Assembly: GCA_030446955.1 (NCBI GenBank)
Contig: JAUJMG010000026.1
Location: forward strand, 1-20,782
Source of the DNA: Thermomicrobiales bacterium
GTDB taxonomy: Bacteria; Chloroflexota; Chloroflexia; Thermomicrobiales; UBA6265
Direction: 5' to 3'
Length of the DNA stretch: 20,782 nucleotides
Shown here: one piece after another, positions 7,434-13,253 of the stretch
Position numbering within the stretch: the stretch's first letter is position 1
How the letters are laid out: each line of letters starts with the position of its first letter
The notes under the pieces: model-generated
Database searches by the model: none
Seen by the model: the letters and a program-made list of their open reading frames with translations, nothing else
Told to the model about the DNA's origin: nothing
Made by a program: the position numbers and the translations under genes

Positions 7434-7703
7434 CCACACCCCTCATCCGACCCGCCCCACCGAGCCGTTCGCGTGCACCCCGCGAGCCAATAGCTACGCT
7501 AGACCATGAGGCCCCCACGGCGTTGCATGGTCCCGTCGCAGCATTTGGTTTGGGAGGGAAGTTGCTCGCTGCCAGAGGATTGTACCAACGGCCTTCAACC
7601 TTGTCTACTTGGCACCGGCTCGTTCTCATCGATCTCAACGGAACGTCCAAGCCTCCGCAACGTCCCATATTCGCTGCGGCTGCCGGCACCAGAAGGTGCA
7701 ATG

Positions 7704-7709
7704 TATACT
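7704..7709 (+). promoter_or_regulatory. Promoter -10 element for miaB
   Basis: TATACT followed by CGG, 82 bases before the miaB start. The same TATACTCGG string recurs at 11983 (+) and at 19888-19893 (-). No TTGACA-like -35 is visible; a 14-base inverted repeat (7686-7699) occupies that area. Confidence 0.5.
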
Positions 7710-7724
7710 CGGAGGTTGATGCAC

Positions 7725-7772
7725 GATCGGTCAACCGCGCAGCGTTCCGTGCTGGCGCTCCCGTGACCGATC
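7725..7772 (+). promoter_or_regulatory. Structured 5' leader hairpin of miaB
   Basis: Arms GATCGGTCA (7725-7733) and TGACCGATC (7764-7772) are a perfect 9-bp inverted repeat. Inside, GCGCAGC pairs with GCT-G-GCGC to extend the fold. It starts about nine bases after the predicted transcription start and ends eight bases before the AGGAGA ribosome binding site (7781-7786). A 4-bp CTCC/GGAG pairing (7775-7785) could also hide that site. Confidence 0.5.
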
Positions 7773-7791
7773 TACTCCCCAGGAGACAATC

Positions 7792-9156
7792 GTGGCCTCG
7801 ACCCCGGTAATCCCCCTCCATCCTGCGACCAGCCCCGTGCGCTTGGCACCCAATGGCAAACGCTTCTTCATCTGGACGATCGGCTGCCAGATGAACGAGG
7901 CCGACAGTGCCAAAGTCGCGGCCATGCTCCAAGAAGTCGGGTACCGGCGCACCGAGGACGAGACGACTGCCGACATCGTCGTGCTCAACTCTTGTGTGGT
8001 GCGGCAAGCAGCCGAGGATAAGGTTGCCGGCAAACTCAGCTCGCTCGTGAAGCTCAAGCGTGCGAAGCCCGAGGTGCCGCTGGTCCTGACGGGGTGCATG
8101 GTCACCAACCAGCAGGAGAAGTTGCGAGAACGCTTTCCCCACGTTGACCTCTTCTTTGATCCATCCGACTTCGACCAACTGCAACGCGTGGTGCCGGAGC
8201 TCGCCGACCTAGAAGATGACCTCGCCCAGCTTCCCCATTACTACACGCCGGAAGCCGAGGGCGGCCGTTCCGGGGTGACGGCCTTTGTCCCGATCATCTA
8301 CGGCTGTAACTTCCTCTGCTCCTACTGCATCGTGCCGTACCGACGGGGCAAGGAGACCAGCCGACCGATGGGGGACATCGTCCGCGAGGTGGAGCACCTG
8401 GTTGACGGTGGTGTCCGAGAGGTCACGCTCCTCGGTCAAACCGTCAACGCGTACGGCCACGACCTTCAAGGGAAGCAAGGCCTGGCTGATCTGCTTCGGG
8501 CTGTGGACGCGATTCCCGGTTTGGAGCGGCTTCGATTCCTGACCTCCCATCCGAAGTACATGTCCGACGAGATCATCGACACGATGGCGGAGCTACGGAC
8601 GACCTGCGAGCACATGAATCTTCCGGTGCAGGCCGGGGATGACGAGGTGCTGCGCCGGATGCGACGGACTTACACCCGCGACCTCTGGCGCGAGCGCATT
8701 GCTTATACGCGGGACCAAATGCCAGGCGTCACAATCGCGACCGACGTGATCGTCGGCTTTCCGGGCGAAACCGAAACACAATTCCTTCAAACCTACGATC
8801 TGCTGGAGGAGGTCGCGTGCGATAAGGTCCACCTGGCCATGTACTCGCCACGACCTGGCACCCTCTCCGCTCGCTGGGAGGACGATATCCCCCACGAGGA
8901 GAAGCAACGGCGACACCGGGAACTTGAACAGCTTCAGGAGCGGCTCTGCACGGAGCGCAACGCCCGTCGTCTCGGCGACACCGAGGAAGTCCTGGTGGAG
9001 GGAACCGCCAAGGGCAGGTGGACGGGTCGCACTCGCGGGAACACGCTGGTTCACTTTGACGATGGGCGCGATGTCCTCGGCAAATTGGTAGACGTGCACA
9101 TCACCCGGACCACGCCCTGGTTTCTTATCGGCGAACCCGTGGGCGAACCACACTAA
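7792..9156 (+). CDS. miaB: tRNA-2-methylthio-N6-dimethylallyladenosine synthase (MiaB)
   Basis: A radical-SAM methylthiotransferase that adds a methylthio group to N6-isopentenyladenosine at tRNA position 37. It has 454 residues, the normal size. The N-terminal UPF0004 domain carries the three cluster cysteines C32 (TIGCQMNEAD), C68 (NSCVVR) and C102 (TGCM). The radical-SAM motif is C172-x3-C176-x2-C179 (GCNFLCSYC), followed by PYRRGKETSR, which favours MiaB over MtaB or RimO. A TRAM domain for tRNA binding occupies about the last 65 residues. GTG 7792 is set by AGGAGA five bases upstream. The gene needs a dimethylallyl transferase partner (MiaA), which is not in this window. Confidence 0.95.
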   Translation: MASTPVIPLHPATSPVRLAPNGKRFFIWTIGCQMNEADSAKVAAMLQEVGYRRTEDETTADIVVLNSCVVRQAAEDKVAGKLSSLVKLKRAKPEVPLVLTGCMVTNQQEKLRERFPHVDLFFDPSDFDQLQRVVPELADLEDDLAQLPHYYTPEAEGGRSGVTAFVPIIYGCNFLCSYCIVPYRRGKETSRPMGDIVREVEHLVDGGVREVTLLGQTVNAYGHDLQGKQGLADLLRAVDAIPGLERLRFLTSHPKYMSDEIIDTMAELRTTCEHMNLPVQAGDDEVLRRMRRTYTRDLWRERIAYTRDQMPGVTIATDVIVGFPGETETQFLQTYDLLEEVACDKVHLAMYSPRPGTLSARWEDDIPHEEKQRRHRELEQLQERLCTERNARRLGDTEEVLVEGTAKGRWTGRTRGNTLVHFDDGRDVLGKLVDVHITRTTPWFLIGEPVGEPH

Positions 9157-9211
9157 CAAGGGCACCTACGTTCAACCCAGATTGACCGCTAGTGAGGAGA
9201 GCAACGGGAAC

Positions 9212-10075
9212 GTGAAAGATCAAAAGGCGAAGACGAAGCGGCAGCTCGTCGAAGATGCACGGAGGGCCTCCCTCGAAGGAAGGTGGACGGAGACGATCGA
9301 GCTCAATCAGCAGATCGTCGAACGCTTTCCGCGGGATGTCGAGGCGCACAACCGGATTGGCCGTGCCCTGATGGAGCACCAGCGCTATGCCGAAGCGACG
9401 GACTCCTACACGGCGGCACTCCGCGTTGATCCAGCGAACATGATCGCGCGGCGTAATCTGCAACGCCTTGACTTGCTTCGTCGCCGGACGGAGGCCGAGC
9501 GAGGTGAAGCGGCTGAAGGGCCAACGACGGTCATTCCCCGCCCAACCGTCTTCATCGAGGAGGTCGGCAAGACCTGGGTCGACGAGCTGGTCAACCCGGT
9601 GTCGTTGGAGCAGCTGGTTGTCGTGCCCTCGGGGCAGCGGCTGGACCTCCAGGTCGATGGCCGGCGCCTCTACGTGATCGATGGAGAGGGTCGACGACTC
9701 GGCGAGATTGAGGCTAAAACGGCCGAGCGAGTCATCGAATTGATGTCAGGGGGCAACCGATACGAAGTCTATGCCCTTGGCATCTCGGCCCAAAGCCTTC
9801 GGATTATTCTCCGTGAAGTCTATCGGGATCCCTCCCTTGGTACCCGGGTCTCGTTCCCGCGTCACATCAAGAACACCCGTGCCTACATGCGCGAGCGGGA
9901 CATCCTGCGGCAGCGTGACGAGGCGGACTTTCTCCTCTCGGACGAGGACGATGACACTGGGGACGATGACGATGCCCGCGTGGAAGCGGGCGAGGATTTG
10001 GAGCCGGCCGAGTCGGACGCGGACCCCTTTATTGAGGAGACCGTGACAGTCGAGGAAGAGGAGTCGCAGATTTAG
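9212..10075 (+). CDS. TPR protein with acidic C-terminal tail, function unknown
   Basis: A 287-residue soluble protein. Residues 11-85 form tandem tetratricopeptide-type helices, including EGRWTETIELNQQIVERFP and the canonical RIGRALMEHQRYAEATDSYTAAL-like repeat ending DPANMIARRNL. The middle, about 110-225, is a mixed alpha/beta region containing RLYVIDGEGRRLGEI that I cannot assign. From about 235 the tail is almost entirely Asp/Glu (SDEDDDTGDDDDARVE and following). Such tails often bind basic partners, but no partner is evident. GTG 9212 is preferred over the TTG at 9182, which lacks a ribosome binding site; GAGGAG lies 12 bases upstream of 9212 and GGGAA nearer. It follows miaB by 55 bases and ends at a strong hairpin. 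Confidence 0.75.
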   Translation: MKDQKAKTKRQLVEDARRASLEGRWTETIELNQQIVERFPRDVEAHNRIGRALMEHQRYAEATDSYTAALRVDPANMIARRNLQRLDLLRRRTEAERGEAAEGPTTVIPRPTVFIEEVGKTWVDELVNPVSLEQLVVVPSGQRLDLQVDGRRLYVIDGEGRRLGEIEAKTAERVIELMSGGNRYEVYALGISAQSLRIILREVYRDPSLGTRVSFPRHIKNTRAYMRERDILRQRDEADFLLSDEDDDTGDDDDARVEAGEDLEPAESDADPFIEETVTVEEEESQI

Positions 10076-10114
10076 AAGGCAGCGTTCTTCGCTTCGCACC
10101 CAAGCATATTGCGC

Positions 10115-10150
10115 GCAGACGACCGACGGTTACGCCCGTCGGTCGTCTGC
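10115..10150. terminator. 15-bp perfect hairpin, bidirectional terminator
   Basis: Arms GCAGACGACCGACGG (10115-10129) and CCGTCGGTCGTCTGC (10136-10150) are perfectly complementary around a 6-base loop. It sits between the convergent stops of the TPR gene (10075) and the small tail-anchored gene (10172). Only a weak ATGTTT follows on the plus strand, so its role is inferred from stem strength and position. Confidence 0.82.
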
Positions 10151-10171
10151 ATGTTTGAAGCCCTTGTCCGT

Positions 10172-10570
10172 CTAAGTTCCCAGAACCAGCAGGAGAGCGA
10201 TCATGATGACCAGTAACACACCTGCGGTGACCAGCAGGCGCTGCAAATCCTTTCGGATGTAGCGATACTCCTGTTCCCGGGAAAGGACCATAGGCCGAGC
10301 GGTCGCTCGCACAGTACTCGGTCGAGATCGGCGCTCGGACGTGGTTGCAGTCCGCCGGGCCGCGCGGGCTGTCGGCTCCGGGATCTCTGGCTCCGCAATC
10401 CGGGTAGAGGTCGTCGCCATCTCGGCAACCTGAGTTGGAGCAGCCTCGGCGGCGCTACGGGCCTCCATAGCGCGCTGCTGAGCCCGGTTCGGTCGCCGTG
10501 GGGCGTTCTTACTCCGGCGGTCGGAGGTGCCACTTGTCCTTGAGGGGGGGGTACCCGATCGTGCGCTCAC
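10172..10570 (-). CDS. Small tail-anchored membrane protein, function unknown
   Basis: A 132-residue protein. About 95 residues of Arg/Ser/Thr/Ala/Pro-rich, probably disordered sequence precede a short conserved-looking segment EQEYRYIRKDLQRLL and a single C-terminal transmembrane helix (112-131). The layout suggests a cytoplasmic tail anchored in the membrane. The EYxYIRxDLxRLL-helix ending resembles small proteins I associate with Chloroflexota, but I cannot name a family. The start is GTG 10568-10570, with AAGGGAG just upstream. The coding strand contains a run of eight C (10544-10551) at about codons 7-9, which is prone to slippage. It lies 61 bases downstream of the DUF1232 gene. Confidence 0.7.
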   Translation of the reverse strand: MSARSGTPPSRTSGTSDRRSKNAPRRPNRAQQRAMEARSAAEAAPTQVAEMATTSTRIAEPEIPEPTARAARRTATTSERRSRPSTVRATARPMVLSREQEYRYIRKDLQRLLVTAGVLLVIMIALLLVLGT

Positions 10571-10592
10571 GCGCTCCCTTTCGTTCTCGTCA

Positions 10593-10622
10593 GGCCGCGC
10601 CAGCTAGCTGTCCCACGCGGCC
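10593..10622 (-). terminator. Hairpin between DUF1232 and tail-anchored protein genes
   Basis: GGCCGCG (10593-10599) and CGCGGCC (10616-10622) form a perfect 7-bp stem. The loop contains the 10-base palindrome CAGCTAGCTG (10601-10610). It fills the gap between two minus-strand genes, so it may partly terminate transcription or protect the upstream message. No T-run follows. Confidence 0.4.
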
Positions 10623-10631
10623 GCTCATCCA

Positions 10632-11012
10632 TCAACCTCGAACTTTAAAGTGTGCGTCAATGACATCGGGAGCCGGAGAGGCAGCACTGCGACTCATCTC
10701 CTCACGGACATTCGGCTCCTCATGGAGTACGCCCATGGCCCGCAGATGTTCAGCCAGAACGCCGGCAGAAGCGAACCGCGGCAGCAAGAGCGATGCGGCG
10801 GCGACCAAGCCCACAACGCCGAGGTCATCGAGTTGGCCGAGGCCGAGAAAGAAATCCGGCACGAGATCGATCGGCGACAGCAGGTAGACGAGGCCGAGCG
10901 TCGGCACGAGCTTCTTTAGGCGCGGAGAGACACGCGGATCGCGGTACAGACGCCACGCGAGCCGGACGCGATCCCACCTGCCCAATCGGCGCGATGCCGC
11001 CCTCGAACTCAT
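10632..11012 (-). CDS. DUF1232 (YkvA-like) membrane protein
   Basis: A 126-residue protein carrying the DUF1232 signature LVYLLSPIDLVPDF followed by LGQLDDLGVVG (residues 41-68), which is diagnostic of the family. A second hydrophobic segment follows (about 64-80). The basic N-terminus (RRLGRWDRVRLAWRLYRDPRVSPRLKK) precedes the core and the C-terminal 40 residues are charged. The family is widespread and lacks a defined biochemical role. ATG 11012 is chosen because the family core starts soon after and TATACT lies 34 bases upstream; the frame is open to a TTG at 11042, which lies closer to that promoter. Confidence 0.83.
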   Translation of the reverse strand: MSSRAASRRLGRWDRVRLAWRLYRDPRVSPRLKKLVPTLGLVYLLSPIDLVPDFFLGLGQLDDLGVVGLVAAASLLLPRFASAGVLAEHLRAMGVLHEEPNVREEMSRSAASPAPDVIDAHFKVRG

Positions 11013-11045
11013 CCTTCGCCCATCAACTCCACCAAACTGCAAGAG

Positions 11046-11051
11046 AGTATA
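11046..11051 (-). promoter_or_regulatory. Promoter -10 element for the DUF1232 gene
   Basis: Minus-strand TATACT (followed by CTC) 34 bases before ATG 11012. It matches the TATACT elements seen upstream of mobA, miaB and aroKB. No good -35 is visible. Confidence 0.42.
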
Positions 11052-11218
11052 GTCGGGCGAGGGGACACCGGGTAGCAGGGCGTGTCCGTGGATCGACCTG
11101 CCTCGTCACACCGCATCACCACACGAAAGCCACATCCTCAGCACCGCTCGTGACATCGTCCACTGAAAGGTCATCGCTCACCACCCAGCAGACGGGGCCG
11201 GGAACGGAACCGGCCACA

Positions 11219-11872
11219 TTACCCACTGGCCGGGATCTTCTCGAGGAGTGTTCTGGCCTCCTCGGCCGCTTCTGGCGTGTTGGCATTGAAGAAGGATCGG
11301 AAGTCAGGATCCATGACGGCAATGACCTCGGCTTCGACAGGACGCAGGCGCACCTCATCGAAGAATCCGACGATCTGCCGCCGTCCCTGGGCCAGTCGCT
11401 GCTGGATAACGGGCAAGCAGCGCTTCGCGTAGATCGCGTGGAGGGTCTGGTACACGAAACCGCCGCCCTGGCGGCTCTCTCCAGGCAAACGCGGAACTAG
11501 CGCATCGTAGTCTCGGGGCTGAGCTGCCAGCCACCTGAGCAGCGCGGGGCTGAGGAACGGAAGATCGCAGGCCAGCACGAGACAGTAGTCATTGGCCGCC
11601 GCGTCGAGCGCTGTCGCGATTCCACCCAGGGTTCCAGCGTCGTGTTCCAGATCCGGCACCACCGGAACCCCGAACGCTTCGTAGGCCGGGCGGTCTCGCG
11701 CGACGACAAAAACTTCGTCAGCTACGAGACGAGCTTGCGCGATCACCGTAGCCGCGAGGGGCGGGTCACCAGGACGAAGCGGAAGCAGGGCCTTATCGCG
11801 TCCCATTCGACGACTCTGCCCGCCGGCCAACACCGCAGCGCTCAGTTTCGGCTGTGTGGAAGCGCCCTCCAT
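11219..11872 (-). CDS. mobA: Molybdenum cofactor guanylyltransferase (MobA)
   Basis: A 217-residue nucleotidyltransferase that joins GMP from GTP to molybdopterin, giving the guanine dinucleotide cofactor in the cytosol. The signature LAGGQSRRMGRDK is at residues 15-27, with the expected GTLGGI and the metal-binding CDLPFLSP downstream. It ends with the NANTPE motif (DFRSFFNANTPEAAEEA). The frame stays open far upstream, but ATG 11872 has GGAGAGGG four bases ahead, and a TATACT -10 lies 38 bases upstream; the alternative ATG 11905 would fall inside the promoter. No other molybdenum genes are nearby. A related cytidylyl- or purine-directed nucleotidyltransferase is possible but less likely. 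Confidence 0.88.
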   Translation of the reverse strand: MEGASTQPKLSAAVLAGGQSRRMGRDKALLPLRPGDPPLAATVIAQARLVADEVFVVARDRPAYEAFGVPVVPDLEHDAGTLGGIATALDAAANDYCLVLACDLPFLSPALLRWLAAQPRDYDALVPRLPGESRQGGGFVYQTLHAIYAKRCLPVIQQRLAQGRRQIVGFFDEVRLRPVEAEVIAVMDPDFRSFFNANTPEAAEEARTLLEKIPASG

Positions 11873-11909
11873 CCACCCTCTCCCGTCTCCGACTTCTATG
11901 GTCATGTGG

Positions 11910-11915
11910 AGTATA
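11910..11915 (-). promoter_or_regulatory. Promoter -10 element for mobA
   Basis: Minus-strand TATACT 38 bases before the mobA start. TTCACG lies 19 bases upstream as a weak -35 candidate. A run of eight G (11945-11952) sits further out, between this and the divergent promoter at 11983. Confidence 0.48.
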
Positions 11916-11982
11916 GCTTCGCGACCACTGGCTCCGTGAAAAACGGGGGGGGCGAGGGGTAGCGGACCCGAGTGCCCGTTGC

Positions 11983-11988
11983 TATACT
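11983..11988 (+). promoter_or_regulatory. Promoter -10 element for the SWIM leader RNA
   Basis: TATACT followed by CGG on the plus strand, 230 bases before the SWIM gene start, divergent from the mobA promoter. It predicts a transcript start near 11995. No TTGACA-like -35 is visible. Confidence 0.48.
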
Positions 11989-11994
11989 CGGTTC

Positions 11995-12136
11995 TCACAA
12001 CCTCCTTGACGTTGAGCAGCGTGGGAACGAGGGGCGGACAACAGCTGGGAGCGCGCGTATGGACCGCCTCTGCCTCCAATCCGGATCTCCCGGTCCAGCA
12101 CCTGGTGCGCAAGCATCACGGTGCTGGTCTGTTTTT
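11995..12136 (+). ncRNA. Candidate leader RNA with attenuator, or separate small RNA
   Basis: A stretch of about 140 bases between a TATACTCGG promoter-like site and an intrinsic terminator, with no convincing coding sequence. A stem TGGACCG (12060-12066) with CGGTCCA (12091-12097) shares bases 12095-12097 with the terminator stem, so the two folds exclude each other, as in an attenuator. The SWIM gene lies 82 bases past the terminator. I could not match it to SRP RNA, 6S, a T-box or a known riboswitch by eye. The start is inferred from the -10 position. Confidence 0.42.
12095..12136 (+). terminator. Intrinsic terminator ahead of the SWIM gene
   Basis: Stem CCAGCACC (12095-12102) with GGTGCTGG (12120-12127). 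It is extended internally by GGTGC/GCATC around a GCAA tetraloop (12104-12117). TCTGTTTTT (12128-12136) follows directly. The GC-rich stem plus T-run is the classical Rho-independent form and is the clearest one on this strand. Confidence 0.7.
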
Positions 12137-12218
12137 CCGGGTCCATTTACGGGGTACCACGGCTGCACGGGAGGGAAGGCCGTCGAGGGATAGTCGTCGA
12201 ACATGGAGGAGCGACGGG

Positions 12219-12497
12219 ATGAACTCGAGCATGATCGGCAAGATCGAGAAGGCCCACCGCTACGCCCGCGAGCCGGAGCGAATTCAGCTCTCCCAGATTG
12301 AAGCCACATTTCGGGGGAGTCACGACGACTACACCGTCCGCTTGAACGGCCCTAACTGGTCGTGCACGTGCCACACCTTTGAGTCGCACGCGGTCGGAGA
12401 CACCTGCAGCCACGTGATGGCGATGCAGCAGATCCTGGCCCCCATGCTGTCCACGGAGGCCAAGTACGGTGCGGAGGCGGTCGCGGGGGCGGGCTAG
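12219..12497 (+). CDS. Stand-alone SWIM zinc-finger protein
   Basis: A 92-residue protein whose core is the SWIM motif CxC-x11-CxH: C-T-C at about residues 47-49 and C-S-H at 61-63, in SCTCHTFESHAVGDTCSHVMAMQ-like context. SWIM fingers bind zinc and mediate DNA or protein contacts; they usually sit in larger proteins such as MuDR transposases or SWI2/SNF2 ATPases, whereas here the domain makes up most of the chain. ATG 12219 is well set: GGAGGAG (12205-12211) lies seven bases upstream. The frame is open further upstream through the leader but has no better start. It converges with the small exported gene at 12542. Its partner is unknown. Confidence 0.8.
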   Translation: MNSSMIGKIEKAHRYAREPERIQLSQIEATFRGSHDDYTVRLNGPNWSCTCHTFESHAVGDTCSHVMAMQQILAPMLSTEAKYGAEAVAGAG

Positions 12498-12541
12498 CGC
12501 GAGGCAACCAACATCCTCATCGGATATCGTCGCCAGAACTT

Positions 12542-12808
12542 TCAGTTCGAGCTCACGAGGGGCGGTGTTGTGCTGACGTGGCCGTTCTGCGTTCCAGCAA
12601 TCGGCACCGTTAGCACAACGCCCGAAGCCACGACTTCGCGAGGATCAAACCCCATCGCCCCGCGCCGGTGGAGTAGTCGGACCACGGCGAAGGTCGGCCT
12701 CGGCCGCCCCTCGGTCGCCGGGGCGAACAAAGCCATCGTGAGGACGAGGGCTGCCCCGTATTCGATCAAACGACGCCGCCACCGATCCATTCGCCTCGGT
12801 GTCGCCAA
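12542..12808 (-). CDS. Small exported or membrane-anchored protein downstream of the cyclic-di-AMP receptor, function unknown
   Basis: An 88-residue protein. A basic start (PRRMDRWRRR) is followed by a hydrophobic stretch LIEYGAALVLTMALFAPATEG, which looks like a signal peptide or anchor. The remaining 55 residues (from RPRPTFAVVRLL) are beta-rich with no cysteine. The start is TTG 12808: a perfect AGGAGG (12815-12820) overlaps the stop of the receptor gene and lies six bases upstream, which also argues for coupled translation. An ATG at 12826 in the same frame would overlap the receptor gene. I cannot assign a family; a faint cupredoxin-like feel of the C-terminal half is not enough to call. 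Confidence 0.58.
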   Translation of the reverse strand: MATPRRMDRWRRRLIEYGAALVLTMALFAPATEGRPRPTFAVVRLLHRRGAMGFDPREVVASGVVLTVPIAGTQNGHVSTTPPLVSSN

Positions 12809-12818
12809 CGCGCACCTC

Positions 12819-13163
12819 CTACCCATCGTCCAGACCGTCATAGCGTACAAAGCGTCCGACCGGAACCACAAAGACCACCGCGCCGCCGACCGTCACTTCG
12901 ACAACACCCGGTGGATACCATTCCGTTAGGTCTCCAACCACCGGATTGGCAGGCTGCTCCACCCGCGAGCAGCAGATGCGGCGGATGGCATCCAACCCCG
13001 GAGCGACTTGCGCATCACCCACACCCATCAGCACCGTCGTATTACCCGTTCGCAGAAACCCCCCCGTACTAGCGATCCGTGTCGCCCTGAGACCAAGCTC
13101 GCTGACCGCCCGCAGCAGACGGTCCGTGTCGTAGTCTTGCACGATCGCCACAATAAGCTTCAT
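12819..13163 (-). CDS. darA: Cyclic-di-AMP receptor, PII-like (DarA type)
   Basis: A 114-residue PII-like protein that should bind cyclic-di-AMP as a trimer. It matches DarA (YaaQ/PstA) of Bacillus closely: MKLIVAIVQDYD at 1-12, the nucleotide-binding segment IASTGGFLRTGNTT at 30-43 and the closing VEVTVGGAVVFVVPV. DarA senses the second messenger but its downstream target is not known. ATG 13163 has AGGGA five bases upstream; the frame is open to 13217 without support. A minus-strand TATACC lies 42 bases upstream. The next gene on this strand begins immediately after the stop. Confidence 0.9.
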   Translation of the reverse strand: MKLIVAIVQDYDTDRLLRAVSELGLRATRIASTGGFLRTGNTTVLMGVGDAQVAPGLDAIRRICCSRVEQPANPVVGDLTEWYPPGVVEVTVGGAVVFVVPVGRFVRYDGLDDG

Positions 13164-13205
13164 TGAATCCCTACCGACTACCTGATGCCGGGTCGCGGCC
13201 ATGGT

Positions 13206-13211
13206 GGTATA
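13206..13211 (-). promoter_or_regulatory. Promoter -10 candidate for darA
   Basis: Minus-strand GCTATACC, 42 bases before the darA start, similar to the GCTATACT elements elsewhere in the window. It lies in the 90-base gap shared with the divergent creatininase-family gene. Confidence 0.35.
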
Positions 13212-13253
13212 GCACAATGACGGCCTCTTCCGAGAAGCAGGAGCGATTCGCGG

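Larger units (their letters stand above)
7434..7791. other. Divergent intergenic region before miaB
   Basis: A 358-base gap between the minus-strand cysteine-module gene and miaB. Its right half holds a promoter-like TATACTCGG (from 7704), a small inverted repeat GCACC-AGAA-GGTGC at 7686-7699 where the -35 region would be, and a long leader hairpin at 7725-7772. The left half should hold the promoter of the minus-strand gene, but I see no clear one. A minus-strand frame crosses the gap into miaB but is a shadow. Confidence 0.5.

Noticed and set aside
7440..8184. Minus-strand frame running from miaB into its leader
   Set aside because: Antisense to miaB, whose cluster cysteines are clear; the overlap with the leader hairpins explains nothing.
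11979..12218. Open frame upstream of the SWIM gene
   Set aside because: It passes through an intrinsic terminator and has no start signal better than ATG 12219.
12570..12929. Plus-strand frame opposite darA and the small exported gene
   Set aside because: darA is certain by homology, and this frame shows no domain or ribosome binding site.
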